DNA of 33,259 bases from Halomonas sp. (GTDB lineage: Bacteria > Pseudomonadota > Gammaproteobacteria > Pseudomonadales > Halomonadaceae). Positions 21,760 through 32,560 of the stretch are shown piece by piece; the stretch's first letter is position 1; every line of letters starts with the position of its first letter. The DNA lies in assembly GCA_020201075.1 (NCBI GenBank), contig JAIVHL010000004.1, positions 1 to 33,259 on the forward strand, given 5' to 3'. The notes beneath the pieces were generated by a model. The model was not told where the DNA came from. It saw nothing but the letters and a program-made list of their open reading frames with translations, and did no database searches. The position numbers were made by a program, and so were the translations under genes.

Positions 21760-22485
21760 TCAGTTCTGGAGGCGAATCAGCAGCGGCTCGATGCCCTGGG
21801 TGACCATCAGATCCTCGGCGCGGTTGAGTTCGCGGCTGTCACTGTAGGGGCCGACCTGAACGCGATGCCAGGTCTCGCCGCCGGAGGCCTTGACCTCGCT
21901 GACCTGGGCCAGCAGGCCGAAGTCGCGCAGCCGGCGCTGCAACCGCTGGGCGTCGCCGGGTTCTCGGAAGGAGGCCGCCTGCAGCATGTAGCGGTGGTCG
22001 TTGGCGGCGGGACTCGGAGCGGCGGGCTCCGGGGCGCTGTCGGCGGCCAGGTTGGCGGCGATCACCTGTGCGATGGGATCGTCGCCGGCTTCGGCGGTAG
22101 CCGTCTCCTCGGCGGCAGGCGGTGCCGGCGGACGCGCCGTCGAGGCGGGCATCTCGCTGCGCGGGGCAATCACTTCGGACTCCGGTAGCAGCGTATAGAA
22201 CTCGAAGGTAGGCATGCGCGGTTCGCTGGGCGCTTCCGGGACCGAGGGTGTGTCCTGGGTCTCCGTCGGGGCGCTGCGCGGCAGCACCGTGGCCAGAGGG
22301 GAATCCGCCACCTGCCAGGGGGCCACGCCGTGCTGGTGCTGGGAGAGCAGGAAGCCGGCTGCCAGGCCGGCCAGGCCCCATACCCATCCGGGTAAGCGCC
22401 ACTCGCCGCGCGGCTTCTTGGCAGGCTGGCGGCGGCTGCTGGTGGCGCCTCGCCGCTTCGGGGGCGGCTGTTTACGGGTCGCCAT
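21760..22485 (-). CDS. SPOR domain protein (FtsN-like)
   Basis: N-terminal basic region plus single TM segment; C-terminal YMLQAASFREPGDAQRLQRRLRDFGLLAQVSEV...WHRVQVGPYSDSRELNRAEDLM SPOR domain. Confidence 0.88.
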   Translation of the reverse strand: MATRKQPPPKRRGATSSRRQPAKKPRGEWRLPGWVWGLAGLAAGFLLSQHQHGVAPWQVADSPLATVLPRSAPTETQDTPSVPEAPSEPRMPTFEFYTLLPESEVIAPRSEMPASTARPPAPPAAEETATAEAGDDPIAQVIAANLAADSAPEPAAPSPAANDHRYMLQAASFREPGDAQRLQRRLRDFGLLAQVSEVKASGGETWHRVQVGPYSDSRELNRAEDLMVTQGIEPLLIRLQN

Positions 22486-22488
22486 GAC

Positions 22489-24174
22489 TTACATCTCCTC
22501 GGGGGCACTGACTCCCATCAGGTCCAGGCCGTTGCGCAGGACCTGGCGGGTGGCCAGGCCCAGGGACAGGCGAGCATTGCGCAGGGCGTCGTCCTCGACC
22601 ATTACCTTGACCGCGTTGTAACAGGTGTGGAAGTCGGCGGCCAGGTCCAGCAGATACTGGCCGACCTGCTGGGGTTCCCGGGAGGCGGCGGCGTGCTCCA
22701 CCACCTCGGGATAGCGAGCCAGGCGGTTCATGAGAGCCTTCTCTTGAGCTTCCTCGAGCAGACCCAGGTTAGCCATGGCCAGAGGGTAGTCGAAAGGCAG
22801 ACCGTCGGACTCTGTGCGGCGCAGCATGCTGCACACCCGGGCGTGAGCGTACTGCACGTAATAGACCGGGTTGTCGTTGGATTGGGAGCGGGCCAGGTCG
22901 ATGTCGAAGGTCAACTGGGAATCCGCGCGGCGAGCGGCCAGGAAGAAGCGCGTGGCGTCGCGGCCGACCTCGTCGATCAGATCGCGCAAGGTGACGTAGC
23001 TGCCGGCGCGTTTCGAGAGCTTCACCTCCACGCCGGAGCGGGTGACCATCACCATCTGGTGCAGCACGTAGTCGGGCCAACCCTGGGGGATGCCGGCCTC
23101 AAGGGCCTGCAAGCCGGCGCGGACCCGGGTCACGGTGGAGTGGTGGTCGGCGCCCTGTTCATTGACCACGCGGCTGAAGCCGCGCTGCCATTTGTCGAAA
23201 TGGTAGGCCACGTCGGGCAGGAAGTAGGTGTACTGCCCGTCGGACTTGCGCATCACCCTGTCCTTGTCGTCACCGAAGTCGGTGGTACGCAACCACAGGG
23301 CTCCGTCCTGCTCATAGGTGTGTCCCTTCTCGATAAGGCGCTCGACGGCGGCCCCGACCTTACCGTCCAGATAGAGTGAGGATTCCAGGAAGTAGACGTC
23401 GAACTGCACCCCGAAAGCCTTGAGGTCAAGGTCCTGCTCGCGGCGCAGGTAGGCCACGGCGAAGGCCTGGATGGCGTCGAGATCGTCCGGGTCGCCCTTG
23501 GCGATAACGTGGCGGTCATCGGCATGGACCGTATCGCCGGCCAGGTAGGCGTTGGCCACGTCGATGATATAGCCGCCGCGGTAGCCGTCCGCGGGCCAAT
23601 TCTCATCCTCCGGGTCGAGTCCCTTGGCACGGGCCTGCACCGAGAGCGACAGGTTGCTGATCTGGGCGCCGGCGTCGTTGTAATAGAACTCGCGCGTGAC
23701 GTCGAAACCGGTAGCCTCGAGCAGCCGGCAGATGCAGTCGCCGATGGCAGCGCCGCGGCCGTGACCCACATGCAGCGGCCCGGTGGGGTTGGCGGAGACG
23801 AACTCCACTTGGACCTTGCCGCCCTGTCCGGTCAGGCTTCGGCCGTAGGCGTCACCCGAGTCGAGCACCTGGCTCACCACCTGAGCGGCGGCGTCGGTAG
23901 CGGCAAAGAAGTTGACGAAGCCAGGGCCGGCGATCTCCACCTGGCGGATGGCGTCGCTCTCCGGCAGGGCGGCGATCAGGGCCTCTGCCAGCTCACGGGG
24001 GGTCTTGCCGGCGGGCTTGGCCAGCATCAGCGCGAGGTTGGTGGCGTAGTCGCCGTGGGCCTTGTCCCGGGTCGGATCGACCTTGATGGGCGGGGCGAGG
24101 TCGGCGGGCAGCATGCCCTGCTGCTTGAGGGTGTCGAGGGCGCCTTCGAGCAGCGAAACGATGGTTTCTTTCAT
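22489..24174 (-). CDS. argS: Arginyl-tRNA synthetase
   Basis: [26 protein letters not shown] (HIGH-type motif), [27 protein letters not shown]; start at 24174. Confidence 0.97.
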   Translation of the reverse strand: MKETIVSLLEGALDTLKQQGMLPADLAPPIKVDPTRDKAHGDYATNLALMLAKPAGKTPRELAEALIAALPESDAIRQVEIAGPGFVNFFAATDAAAQVVSQVLDSGDAYGRSLTGQGGKVQVEFVSANPTGPLHVGHGRGAAIGDCICRLLEATGFDVTREFYYNDAGAQISNLSLSVQARAKGLDPEDENWPADGYRGGYIIDVANAYLAGDTVHADDRHVIAKGDPDDLDAIQAFAVAYLRREQDLDLKAFGVQFDVYFLESSLYLDGKVGAAVERLIEKGHTYEQDGALWLRTTDFGDDKDRVMRKSDGQYTYFLPDVAYHFDKWQRGFSRVVNEQGADHHSTVTRVRAGLQALEAGIPQGWPDYVLHQMVMVTRSGVEVKLSKRAGSYVTLRDLIDEVGRDATRFFLAARRADSQLTFDIDLARSQSNDNPVYYVQYAHARVCSMLRRTESDGLPFDYPLAMANLGLLEEAQEKALMNRLARYPEVVEHAAASREPQQVGQYLLDLAADFHTCYNAVKVMVEDDALRNARLSLGLATRQVLRNGLDLMGVSAPEEM

Positions 24175-24328
24175 GGAACGTTGATTGTCCTGTGGCGCCG
24201 AGCGGGGCGAACGGCCGATGAACCGGCGGTGACGAGGCGCTCGCCCGAGGCGCGGGAATGTAAGCGGGGCCTTGATGGGCACGGTCGGTCATTATCGGCA
24301 ATTGTGGTGCGGCTTTAAAGGGCGGTCT

Positions 24329-26566
24329 TCAGCTTAGCGTCTGGGGGTCGATATCCAGCGACCAGCGCGTGCGACGCGCCTCGGGGGTGGCTTCCAACCA
24401 GCGGGTCAACCAGGCGCAGGCCTGGTGGAGGGCGCTACGCTTTTCGGCACCCAACATCACCTGCAGGTGATAGCGTCCCTGACGGCGCTCCATGGGGGCC
24501 GGCACCGGACCCAGGCAGTCTACCGCGAGCTCGCCATCGGTCAGCCAGCTGCGCAGGGCGCCGGCGGCGCGTCGGCCGAGCTCGTTGGCGGCCTCCTCCT
24601 TTGCGCTCTCCAGCCTCAGCAGGGCAAGGAAGCGGAAGGGCGGCAGGGCCGCGGCGCGTCGCTCCTCCAGCAGCTGCTCGGCCAGGGCGGCGTAGCCACG
24701 CTCGGCCAGCAGGCGCAGATGCGGATCGTCCGGATGCAGGGTCTGTACGAGCACACGCCCGGGATGGGCGGCGCGTCCGGCACGCCCGGCCACCTGCTCC
24801 AGCAGCTGGGCGCTCTGTTCCAGAGCGCGGAAGTCGCTGGCGTAGAGGCCGGCGTCGGCGTTGACCACCACTACCAGGGTGACATGGGGCAGGTGGTGCC
24901 CCTTGGCCAGCATCTGGGTGCCCACCAGCAGGCAGGGCTCGCCGCGGCGCACCTCGGCCAGTATCTGCTCGAAGGCGTCGCGTCGCCGGGTGCTGTCGCG
25001 GTCGATGCGATGCACCGGTACCTTTGGAAATAGCCCGGCCAGGGTCTCCTCGGTGCGCTCGGTGCCGCTGCCCAGTGGGCGAAGATCGATGCTGCCGCAC
25101 GTCGGGCAGCTCTCGGGCAGGACGCGACGGCGATCGCAGTGGTGGCAGGCCAGCAGAGGCGGTTGGCGGTGCAGGGTCATGCGTGCATCGCAGGCGTCAC
25201 ACTCGGCCAGCCAGCCGCAGGCGTGGCAAGCCAGCGTTGGCGCGAACCCCCGTCGGTTGATGAACACCAGCACCTGGTGGTTGGCGGCAAGGGTCTCGCG
25301 GATGGCGTCGAGTACCGGCGGAATCAGCCCCCCCTGGCGGGGGCGGCCGCGCAGGTCGATCAGTTCCAGCTTTGCGGGTCCATGCCGGGTGGCGCGGCGG
25401 GTCAACGTCAGGTGGCGCCACTCGCCGCTGCGCGCCTTGGCCAAGCTTTCCAGCGAGGGAGTGGCGCTGCCCAGCAGCAGCGGGATGCCGTGGTGATGGG
25501 CGCGGGCCACGGCCAGGTCACGGGCGTGGTAGCGCAGGCCATCCTGCTGTTTGTAGGATCCGTCATGCTCCTCGTCGACGATGATCACGCCGGGCCGCGC
25601 TAGCGGGGTGAAGATCGCCGAGCGCGTCCCGATCACGATGGGCGCGCGTCCGCTGGCGGCGGCTTCCCAGGCGTCCAGGCGCTCATGGTCGGTGAGCCCC
25701 GAGTGCAGCGCCACTACCGGCACCCGGAAGCGCTTGCGAAAACGCGACAGGGTCTGAGGGGTCAGGCCGATCTCCGGCACCAGCACAAGCGCCTGGCGGC
25801 CGCGGCCCACCACCGCCTCGATCAGCTGCAGGTAGATCTCGGTCTTGCCGCTGCCGGTGACGCCCTCCAGCAGGCAAGGGTGGTAGGCGTCGAGCCGCTC
25901 ATGCAGGGTCGAGAGCGCCACGGCCTGCTCGCGGTTGAGCGGCAGGGCGGGGTCGGCCAGCAGATGGTCGGCGTCCGGCTGGGAGCACGCGGTGAGAGGT
26001 TCTTCGCGGGAGTCCACTAATCCCTTTGCGGCTAGCGCCTTGAGCTGTTCGCGGGAAAACGACTGGGCCAGGATCGCCTGGGTGGCCAGGCCGTGAGGGT
26101 GCTGGTCGAGCATCGCTAGCAGCTCGGCCTGGCGAGGAGCCCGGGCCAGGGCCTCGGCAGGAACGTCGCGACCCGCCGCGGTGAGCTGCCAGCGCTCCCG
26201 GGTGCGTCCCTCCAGGGCGCGCCCCTGGCGCAGCAGTACCGGCATCGCCTGGTGGAGGGTGTCTCCCAGAGAGTGCTGGTAATAGCGAGCCGTGAAGCGG
26301 CATAGCCACAGCCAGTCTGCGGGCAGCGGGGCCGAGTCCAGGCAGGTGCTGACGGACTTGAGCTCGGTCAGCGGCAAGTCGCTGCGTTCTCTGCACTCCA
26401 TCACCACACCCACCACCTCGCGCCGGCCGAACGGCACTCGTACGCGCAGTCCCGGTGCCCAGCCTCCGGACGGGGCCGAGCCACCGGGGCGGTAGTCGAA
26501 CAGGCGTCGCAGCGGCGAGGAAATTGCTATGCCCAGTACGCGGGGGGGCGATGTCGAAGTGGGCAA
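24329..26566 (-). CDS. priA: Primosomal protein N' (PriA helicase)
   Basis: LEGVTGSGKTEIYLQLI, VDEEHDGSYKQQDGLRYHARDLA, LLGSATPSLESL, C4 zinc motifs CHACGWLAECDACD / CHHCDRRRVLPESCPTCGS. The ORF is open to 26683, but a TTG at 26566 with upstream GGAGG fits the PriA N-terminus better. Confidence 0.92.
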   Translation of the reverse strand: MPTSTSPPRVLGIAISSPLRRLFDYRPGGSAPSGGWAPGLRVRVPFGRREVVGVVMECRERSDLPLTELKSVSTCLDSAPLPADWLWLCRFTARYYQHSLGDTLHQAMPVLLRQGRALEGRTRERWQLTAAGRDVPAEALARAPRQAELLAMLDQHPHGLATQAILAQSFSREQLKALAAKGLVDSREEPLTACSQPDADHLLADPALPLNREQAVALSTLHERLDAYHPCLLEGVTGSGKTEIYLQLIEAVVGRGRQALVLVPEIGLTPQTLSRFRKRFRVPVVALHSGLTDHERLDAWEAAASGRAPIVIGTRSAIFTPLARPGVIIVDEEHDGSYKQQDGLRYHARDLAVARAHHHGIPLLLGSATPSLESLAKARSGEWRHLTLTRRATRHGPAKLELIDLRGRPRQGGLIPPVLDAIRETLAANHQVLVFINRRGFAPTLACHACGWLAECDACDARMTLHRQPPLLACHHCDRRRVLPESCPTCGSIDLRPLGSGTERTEETLAGLFPKVPVHRIDRDSTRRRDAFEQILAEVRRGEPCLLVGTQMLAKGHHLPHVTLVVVVNADAGLYASDFRALEQSAQLLEQVAGRAGRAAHPGRVLVQTLHPDDPHLRLLAERGYAALAEQLLEERRAAALPPFRFLALLRLESAKEEAANELGRRAAGALRSWLTDGELAVDCLGPVPAPMERRQGRYHLQVMLGAEKRSALHQACAWLTRWLEATPEARRTRWSLDIDPQTLS

Positions 26567-26595
26567 TTGGCCTCCGGGTTTGGCTCTGGTAGAAT
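26567..26595 (+). promoter_or_regulatory. Candidate sigma70 promoter for rpmE (TTGGCC-N17-TAGAAT)
   Basis: ttggcc 26567-26572, 17-nt spacer, tagaat 26590-26595; divergent from priA. Confidence 0.55.
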
Positions 26596-26771
26596 GCTGG
26601 CCCTCCTTGTCTGCCGAGTGCGGCGAGGATGGTACAGCCGGTTTGCACTCGCGCTTTTGGCTTTCATGATTAATAGACTTCATGACCCATAGATGGCGCG
26701 ACCGATAGACAACCCGTATGCGGTGCCTGGCAGCAGATCAGGTGGCGGCATACAGCTCAACGAGGCTCAAG

Positions 26772-26984
26772 ATGAAACAAGGTATCCATCCCGAATACAA
26801 GACGGTCAATGTGACCTGTTCCTGCGGCGCTAAATTCAAGGTGGGCTCCACCTCTGATCATGACTTTTCCCTGGACGTCTGCTCTGAGTGCCACCCCTTC
26901 TACACCGGCAAGCAGAAGCAGGCGACCACCGGTGGTCGTGTCGAACGCTTCAACAAGCGTTTCGGTGCTGCCATCAAGCGCTGA
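26772..26984 (+). CDS. rpmE: 50S ribosomal protein L31 (cysteine-containing, zinc-binding type)
   Basis: [65 protein letters not shown]. Confidence 0.96.
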   Translation: MKQGIHPEYKTVNVTCSCGAKFKVGSTSDHDFSLDVCSECHPFYTGKQKQATTGGRVERFNKRFGAAIKR

Positions 26985-26994
26985 TTACGCCGTT

Positions 26995-27046
26995 CTCAAG
27001 ACCGTCGAGAAACCCGCCCATCGTGGCGGGCTTTCTCGTTCTTGAG
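26995..27046 (+). terminator. Intrinsic terminator downstream of rpmE
   Basis: Hairpin cgagaaacccgcc...ggcgggctttctcg with flanking outer pairing ctcaag/cttgag. Confidence 0.75.
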
Positions 27047-27179
27047 GGGTGAAGTCGCTAGTTGCAGCGGGAGAACGGCGAAAAGCTAAGGGTCATGCTC
27101 ACGTTTTCGGCCATCAATTGCTGTAAATATCCGGCATCGGCGTCAAACGAGCATACAACAGGCGGGAACCCCCAACAGC

Positions 27180-27208
27180 TTGAGCAATGGAACGTTTTTC
27201 TATATCGT
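27180..27208 (+). promoter_or_regulatory. Candidate sigma70 promoter for the malic enzyme gene (TTGAGC-N17-TATCGT)
   Basis: ttgagc 27180-27185, 17-nt spacer, tatcgt 27203-27208, about 37 bp upstream of the ATG. Confidence 0.4.
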
Positions 27209-27244
27209 GACATTACGATTCCACACTGACCGGAATGTATCTGT

Positions 27245-28513
27245 ATGAGTGACGCAAGACAGGCTGCGCTGGATTATCACGCTAAGCCGATTCCCGGAAA
27301 GCTCTCCGTTGAACTGACCAAGCCCACCGCCACTGCCAGGGATCTCGCCCTGGCTTACAGCCCGGGTGTAGCCGAGCCGGTACGCGAGATTGCCCGCGAC
27401 CCCGAGAATGCCTACCGCTATACCGGGAAGGGCAATCTAGTGGCGGTGATTTCCGACGGCACCGCTATCCTGGGGCTGGGCAATCTGGGTGCCTTGGCCA
27501 GTAAGCCGGTCATGGAAGGGAAGGGCGTACTGTTCAAACGCTTCGCCGGCATCAACTCCGTGGATATCGAGGTCAACTCCGAGAGCCCTCAGGCTTTCAT
27601 CGACACCGTGGCGCGCATTGCCGATACCTGGGGCGGCATCAATCTCGAGGATATCAAAGCGCCCGAATGCTTCGAGATCGAACAGGCGCTGATCGAGCAG
27701 TGCAACATTCCTGTTTTCCATGATGACCAGCACGGCACCGCCATCGTCACCGCGGCGGGCATGCTCAACGCCCTGGAGATCGCCGGTAAGCGCCTGGAAG
27801 AAGCGAATATTGTCTGCCTGGGAGCCGGTGCGGCGGCCATCGCCTGCATGAAGCTGCTGGTGGCTTGCGGTGCGCGAGCCGAAAATCTGGTAATGCTGGA
27901 TCGCAAAGGCGTTATTCATACCGGTCGCGAGGATCTCAACCCCTACAAATCGATGTTTGCCGTCGACACGGACAAGCGCACCCTGGACGATGCCATCGAC
28001 GGTGCCGATGTCTTCGTTGGGCTATCGGGGCCGGGGCTGATGACGGCCGACCATATTCGCAAGATGGCGCCCAATCCTGTGGTCTTTGCCTGCACGAATC
28101 CGGACCCGGAGATTCACCCGGACCTGGCCCGCGAAGTGCGCCCCGATGTGATCATGGCCACCGGCCGTTCGGACTACCCGAACCAGGTCAACAACGTGTT
28201 GGGCTTCCCCTTCATCTTTCGCGGGGCGCTCGACGTGCGTGCTGCCCGTATCAACGAGGAGATGAAGGTCGCCGCGGTCCACGCCCTCAAGGACCTGGCC
28301 CGCGAGCCGGTGCCCCAGGTGGTGCTGGACGCTTACGAGATGGAGGCGATGAGCTTCGGGCGCGAATACATCATCCCCACACCGGTGGATGTTCGCCTGC
28401 TCGAGCGAATTACCTCCGCGGTGGCCCAGGCGGCGGTGGATTCCGGCGTGGCGCGTCGGCCCTATCCGTCCCATTATCCCCTGAAGAGCGTGGACGACGT
28501 CTACGGTCTTTGA
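27245..28513 (+). CDS. maeB: NADP-dependent malic enzyme, short form without a phosphotransacetylase domain
   Basis: 422 aa; LALAYSPGVAEPVREIA, FHDDQHGTAIVTAAGMLNAL, GLSGPGLMT, ACTNPDPEI. Confidence 0.92.
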   Translation: MSDARQAALDYHAKPIPGKLSVELTKPTATARDLALAYSPGVAEPVREIARDPENAYRYTGKGNLVAVISDGTAILGLGNLGALASKPVMEGKGVLFKRFAGINSVDIEVNSESPQAFIDTVARIADTWGGINLEDIKAPECFEIEQALIEQCNIPVFHDDQHGTAIVTAAGMLNALEIAGKRLEEANIVCLGAGAAAIACMKLLVACGARAENLVMLDRKGVIHTGREDLNPYKSMFAVDTDKRTLDDAIDGADVFVGLSGPGLMTADHIRKMAPNPVVFACTNPDPEIHPDLAREVRPDVIMATGRSDYPNQVNNVLGFPFIFRGALDVRAARINEEMKVAAVHALKDLAREPVPQVVLDAYEMEAMSFGREYIIPTPVDVRLLERITSAVAQAAVDSGVARRPYPSHYPLKSVDDVYGL

Positions 28514-28559
28514 CGCCGTACCGGCTTGACCTGACCGCTGCCAACAATAAGAGATCAAC

Positions 28560-28590
28560 AAGAAGGCCGGCCCATCGGGCCGGCCTTCTT
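28560..28590. terminator. Intrinsic terminator downstream of maeB
   Basis: Perfect 14-bp stem aagaaggccggccc / gggccggccttctt with a 3-nt loop (atc). Confidence 0.88.
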
Positions 28591-28697
28591 GATTCAGTCG
28601 TGATGCCATGAGTCTGGGAGGGCAGACTTGTGCGCTTGCTGTGCGAAGCCGGTAGGCGCCAACAGTGCGGCGCCCCAGGAGTTTGGCAATCAGCGGC

Positions 28698-31226
28698 TCA
28701 GAAGATCGCCTCGTAGGCCCCCGTACCCTGAGAACCGCTGTGCTGTTCCACTTCTCTTTCGATGCGGCGGGGCTGAAAGCTGGGCATGTAGTCCGGGTGG
28801 AAGAGTTCGCTGATGCCCCCGGCGTAGCCGTCGGGCAGCAGGCGGCCGCTGTCTGCATCGACCCTAGCCGTGACCAGGCTGGCGGGACGTTCGTGTTTTG
28901 CCTCAGGACGGCCTTCAAGGGCATCCCCCATGAAGTCGATCCAGATCGGCAAGGCGGCGTTGGCGCCGTACTCGGCAGTGGTCTCATTGTTGTCCTTGCC
29001 CACCCACACGGTGGCCACCAGGTCGGCATTATAGCCGGCGAACCAGGCATCCCGCTGGTTGTTGGTGGTGCCCGTCTTACCGACAATATCGCTGCGGCCC
29101 AGCGACTGGGCGGCGCGACCTGTGCCGTTGTCGATCACGTCGCGCAGCATGTCGGTCAGGATGTAGGCGGATACCGGATCCACGACCTGTGGGGCCACCG
29201 GATGGCGGCGACCGTCAATCTCGACCTCTGTCTGGCCATTGCGGCAGTCGCGGCACACCACCGCAGGGGTGGCCTCTTCGATCAGCGTATCGTCATCGCC
29301 GCGGGTGACGCGTTCGATGAACCATGGGGCGACCTGATAGCCGCCGTTGGCCAGCACCGCATACGCGTTGGTCATCTCCAGCGGAGTCAGGTTGGCGCTG
29401 CCCAGTGCCAGCGAGAGCCCGCGGGGCAGGCGTGAGCTGGCGAAGCCGAAGCCCTCGAGGAAGTCGATGGTGGCATCGAGCCCTACCTGCTGCAGCACGC
29501 GGATGGTGACCAGATTGCGCGAGCGGGCAAGCGCCACACGCAGACGGGTCGGGCCCAGGAAATCGCCGCTGGCGTTGACCGGACGCCATAGCTCGTTGCT
29601 GCCGTCCTGAATCACCACCGGCGCATCGTTGACCACGCTGGCGGCGGTCATCAGGCCGCTGTCCAGCGCTGCCAGGTAGACAAAGGGCTTGAAGATCGAC
29701 CCCGACTGGCGCTGGGCCTGAACGGCGCGGTTGAATTTGCTGGCCTGGAAGCTGAAGCCGCCCTGCAGCGCCAGGATGGCGCCGGTATCGGGGTCCATTA
29801 CCACTAGAGAGCCCTCGGCATCGGGGCGTTGGGCCAGGCGCAGGCTACCATCCTCGAGCTCAAGCACGCGCACCAGATCTCCATTGGCGGCGATCTCGGC
29901 AGCAGAGCCGGGCTCCGGGCCGCGTGACTGCGCACTGCGATAGGCGCGTGCCCAGGAGAGGCCATCCCACGCGATACTGCGCAACTCCCCGCCGCGGAGG
30001 AGTACCTGCATCTCGCGGCCGCTGCTCTCAACCACGATGGCAGGCTGCAGCGGGCCGAAGCCCGGCGTGCGCTCCAGCACTTGCAACCAATTGCTGACGT
30101 CTCCCTCGATGCCCTCGATTTCCGTCTGGCTGCGTTCGGCGGCTAGCCGGGCGGTCTCCAGGATCTCGGGAGACTCGTCCAGTTCTTCTTCCAGTCCACG
30201 CCGGTCGGTTCGCGCCTGGGCTTCCACAAGGCTGGCGGGGAGATCGCGCTCCTCAGCGCCACGCCACCCGTGTCGGGTGTCGTAAGCGATCAGGCCGTTG
30301 GCCAGGGCGTTACGAGCGAAGGGCTGCAAGTCGGCGTCCAGGGTGGTGTGAATGCGATAGCCGCCGGTATAGGCGGTATCGCCAAAGCGCTCCACGGCGA
30401 ACTGACGGGCCATTTCGGCAACGTATTCGGCGTCTACCTCGGTCTGAGCAATATAGCCACGGGCAGTGATCGGTGCCTGGACCGCCTCGTCATAAGTGAC
30501 CGGATCGATATAGCCAAGCTCCCGCATGCGGTAAAGAATCCAGTTGCGGCGAATCAGCGAGCGCTCCGGGTTGGCTAGCGGATTGAAGGCCGAAGGTGCC
30601 TTGGGTAGGCCGGCAATCATCGCCTTCTCGGCCAGAGTCAGCTCGGCGAGTGGGCGGTTATAGTAGGTCTCGGCGGCAGCGGCGATGCCGTAGGCGCGGT
30701 TGCCGAGGAAGATCTTGTTGACATAGAGTTCCAATATTTCTTGCTTGTCGAGTACCTGTTCCATCTGCAGCGCCAGCAGGATTTCGCGGATCTTGCGGGT
30801 GAAAGTGCGGTCCAGGGTCAGCAGGTAGTTGCGCGCCACCTGCATGGTGATGGTGGAGCCGCCGGTCTGGATCTCGCCGCCGCTGGCGGCCAGCTCGAGG
30901 CCGGCGCGGGCCAGGCCCTTGGGGTCGACTCCCCGGTGTTCGAAGAAGTTGGCATCCTCGGCAGACAGTAGCGCCTGGATAAAGTCCTCGGGGATTTCAT
31001 CGAAATCCACCGGCATGCGGCGCTCCTCGCCGAACTCACCGATCAGCTTCCCGTCACGGGTGAAAATGCGCAGTGGGGAGTGGAGCTCGAAGTCCTGCAG
31101 CTGGCGCACATCGGGCAGTCCTGGGGCGAAATAGAGCGCCGCGCCCACCACGCCCAGGGCCACGGCCGCGGTAAGCGATACCAGCAGCCAGACCAGAGAA
31201 AAGAGCAGGGTTCTGATAAACGTCAT
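28698..31226 (-). CDS. mrcA: Penicillin-binding protein 1A (bifunctional transglycosylase/transpeptidase)
   Basis: 842 aa; ALLSAEDANFFEHRGVDPKGLARA, GGSTITMQVARNYLL, QRQSGSIFKPFVYLAAL (SxxK), GKTGTTNNQRDAWFAGY. Confidence 0.96.
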   Translation of the reverse strand: MTFIRTLLFSLVWLLVSLTAAVALGVVGAALYFAPGLPDVRQLQDFELHSPLRIFTRDGKLIGEFGEERRMPVDFDEIPEDFIQALLSAEDANFFEHRGVDPKGLARAGLELAASGGEIQTGGSTITMQVARNYLLTLDRTFTRKIREILLALQMEQVLDKQEILELYVNKIFLGNRAYGIAAAAETYYNRPLAELTLAEKAMIAGLPKAPSAFNPLANPERSLIRRNWILYRMRELGYIDPVTYDEAVQAPITARGYIAQTEVDAEYVAEMARQFAVERFGDTAYTGGYRIHTTLDADLQPFARNALANGLIAYDTRHGWRGAEERDLPASLVEAQARTDRRGLEEELDESPEILETARLAAERSQTEIEGIEGDVSNWLQVLERTPGFGPLQPAIVVESSGREMQVLLRGGELRSIAWDGLSWARAYRSAQSRGPEPGSAAEIAANGDLVRVLELEDGSLRLAQRPDAEGSLVVMDPDTGAILALQGGFSFQASKFNRAVQAQRQSGSIFKPFVYLAALDSGLMTAASVVNDAPVVIQDGSNELWRPVNASGDFLGPTRLRVALARSRNLVTIRVLQQVGLDATIDFLEGFGFASSRLPRGLSLALGSANLTPLEMTNAYAVLANGGYQVAPWFIERVTRGDDDTLIEEATPAVVCRDCRNGQTEVEIDGRRHPVAPQVVDPVSAYILTDMLRDVIDNGTGRAAQSLGRSDIVGKTGTTNNQRDAWFAGYNADLVATVWVGKDNNETTAEYGANAALPIWIDFMGDALEGRPEAKHERPASLVTARVDADSGRLLPDGYAGGISELFHPDYMPSFQPRRIEREVEQHSGSQGTGAYEAIF

Positions 31227-31294
31227 GAAAAGGCGGTATCCGTGCAGTGAACTGGGGCGTTGCGATGGCGACGTGTCGAAAAGACCGAAACGCT

Positions 31295-31300
31295 ATTATA
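31295..31300 (-). promoter_or_regulatory. Candidate -10 element (TATAAT) for the PBP1A gene
   Basis: Minus strand TATAAT; weak -35 (TGGTGA) 17 nt upstream. Confidence 0.4.
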
Positions 31301-31498
31301 GGAATCTAGGCGCGGGGTCACCAGCGTTGAGGGCGCAGGTTTGCGGTTAGCCGTGTGAGGATCGGCAATATCATGTAACCTCAATTTACAGGGGGCTAGT
31401 CCCCGGGGCTTACCCGACTCCTACCTCGAGGGGCGTGAACAAGGGGTGAGCGTAACAACAAGCGGCAATCCGCATGGATCAGCAGGGGTAGGACGGAG

Positions 31499-32560
31499 AT
31501 GCGATTCAGAGCATCCAGCAAGGGACTAATCGGTGTCGATATTACTTCGGCAACCGTAAAGCTCGTGGAACTCAGGCGTGCTGGCGCCAACTATCAAGTC
31601 GAGAGCTATGCAGTGCGACCATTGCGCGAAGGTGCCGTGGTTGAAAGGCGAATTCAAGACATGGGAGAAGTGGTCGATGCACTGTCACGGGCGGTGCAGC
31701 AGGCCAAGCCTCATTCCCTGCGTGCCGTGGTGGCCGTGCCCGCCAGCGCCGCCATTACCAAGACATTGATTCTGCCCGCGTCGCTCAGCGATGATGAAGT
31801 TGAAGCTCGTATTCAACTAGACTCAGACAAACATATTCCATTTCCGTTCAGTGAGGTCGCCTTCGATTTTCAGCGGCTGGGGCTCAACGCGCGCTATGCC
31901 GACCAGCAGGACGTGTTGTTGGTGGCATGTCGTCAGCAGGATGTCAGTCAGCTGACGGATGCCCTGTTACAGGGTGGGTTGACCCCCGAGGCGGTGGATG
32001 TTGAAACCTTCGCCATGGAGCGTGCCTTCACCGAGGTGCGCCATCAGTTGCCCCAGCTGACCGGCGAAGAGGACTGCGTGGCTCTGGTGGATATTGGTGC
32101 CACGATGAACACCTTTCACGTGCTGCGCGAGGGGCGTGTCGTTTACAGCAGAGACACTGTTTTCGGCGGCCGCCAGCTTACCGATGAGATCCGCAACCGC
32201 TACGGCCTGAGCCTTGATGAGGCTGGCCTGGCGAAGAAGCGCGGTGGTCTGCCCGAGGACTATCAACGCAGCGTGCTCGACCCCTTCCTGGATACCCTGG
32301 TGCAGCAGGTAGGGCGTTCACTTCAACTCTACTACACCGCGGGCCGCAAGCAGGAGGTTCGCCGCATGGTGCTGGCCGGCGGTACCAGCATGCTGCCGGG
32401 CCTGGCCGAGCGGCTGGCACAGGAGAGCGGCATGGAGGTCTCCATCGCCAACCCCCTGGCGCGAATGAAGGTCAACACTCGCATCGATGTGCAGACCCTT
32501 TCCGGTGATGCTCCGGCGCTGCTGACCGCCTGCGGCCTGGCGATGAGGTCCCGCCCATGA
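31499..32560 (+). CDS. pilM: Type IV pilus assembly protein PilM
   Basis: 353 aa; GLIGVDITSATVKLVEL, VDIGATMNTFHVL, AGGTSMLPGLAERL (actin-like ATPase fold). Confidence 0.95.
   Translation: MRFRASSKGLIGVDITSATVKLVELRRAGANYQVESYAVRPLREGAVVERRIQDMGEVVDALSRAVQQAKPHSLRAVVAVPASAAITKTLILPASLSDDEVEARIQLDSDKHIPFPFSEVAFDFQRLGLNARYADQQDVLLVACRQQDVSQLTDALLQGGLTPEAVDVETFAMERAFTEVRHQLPQLTGEEDCVALVDIGATMNTFHVLREGRVVYSRDTVFGGRQLTDEIRNRYGLSLDEAGLAKKRGGLPEDYQRSVLDPFLDTLVQQVGRSLQLYYTAGRKQEVRRMVLAGGTSMLPGLAERLAQESGMEVSIANPLARMKVNTRIDVQTLSGDAPALLTACGLAMRSRP

Noticed and set aside
31474-31491. Five-codon uORF (MDQQG*) just upstream of pilM
   Set aside because: Too short to distinguish from chance and no clear SD.
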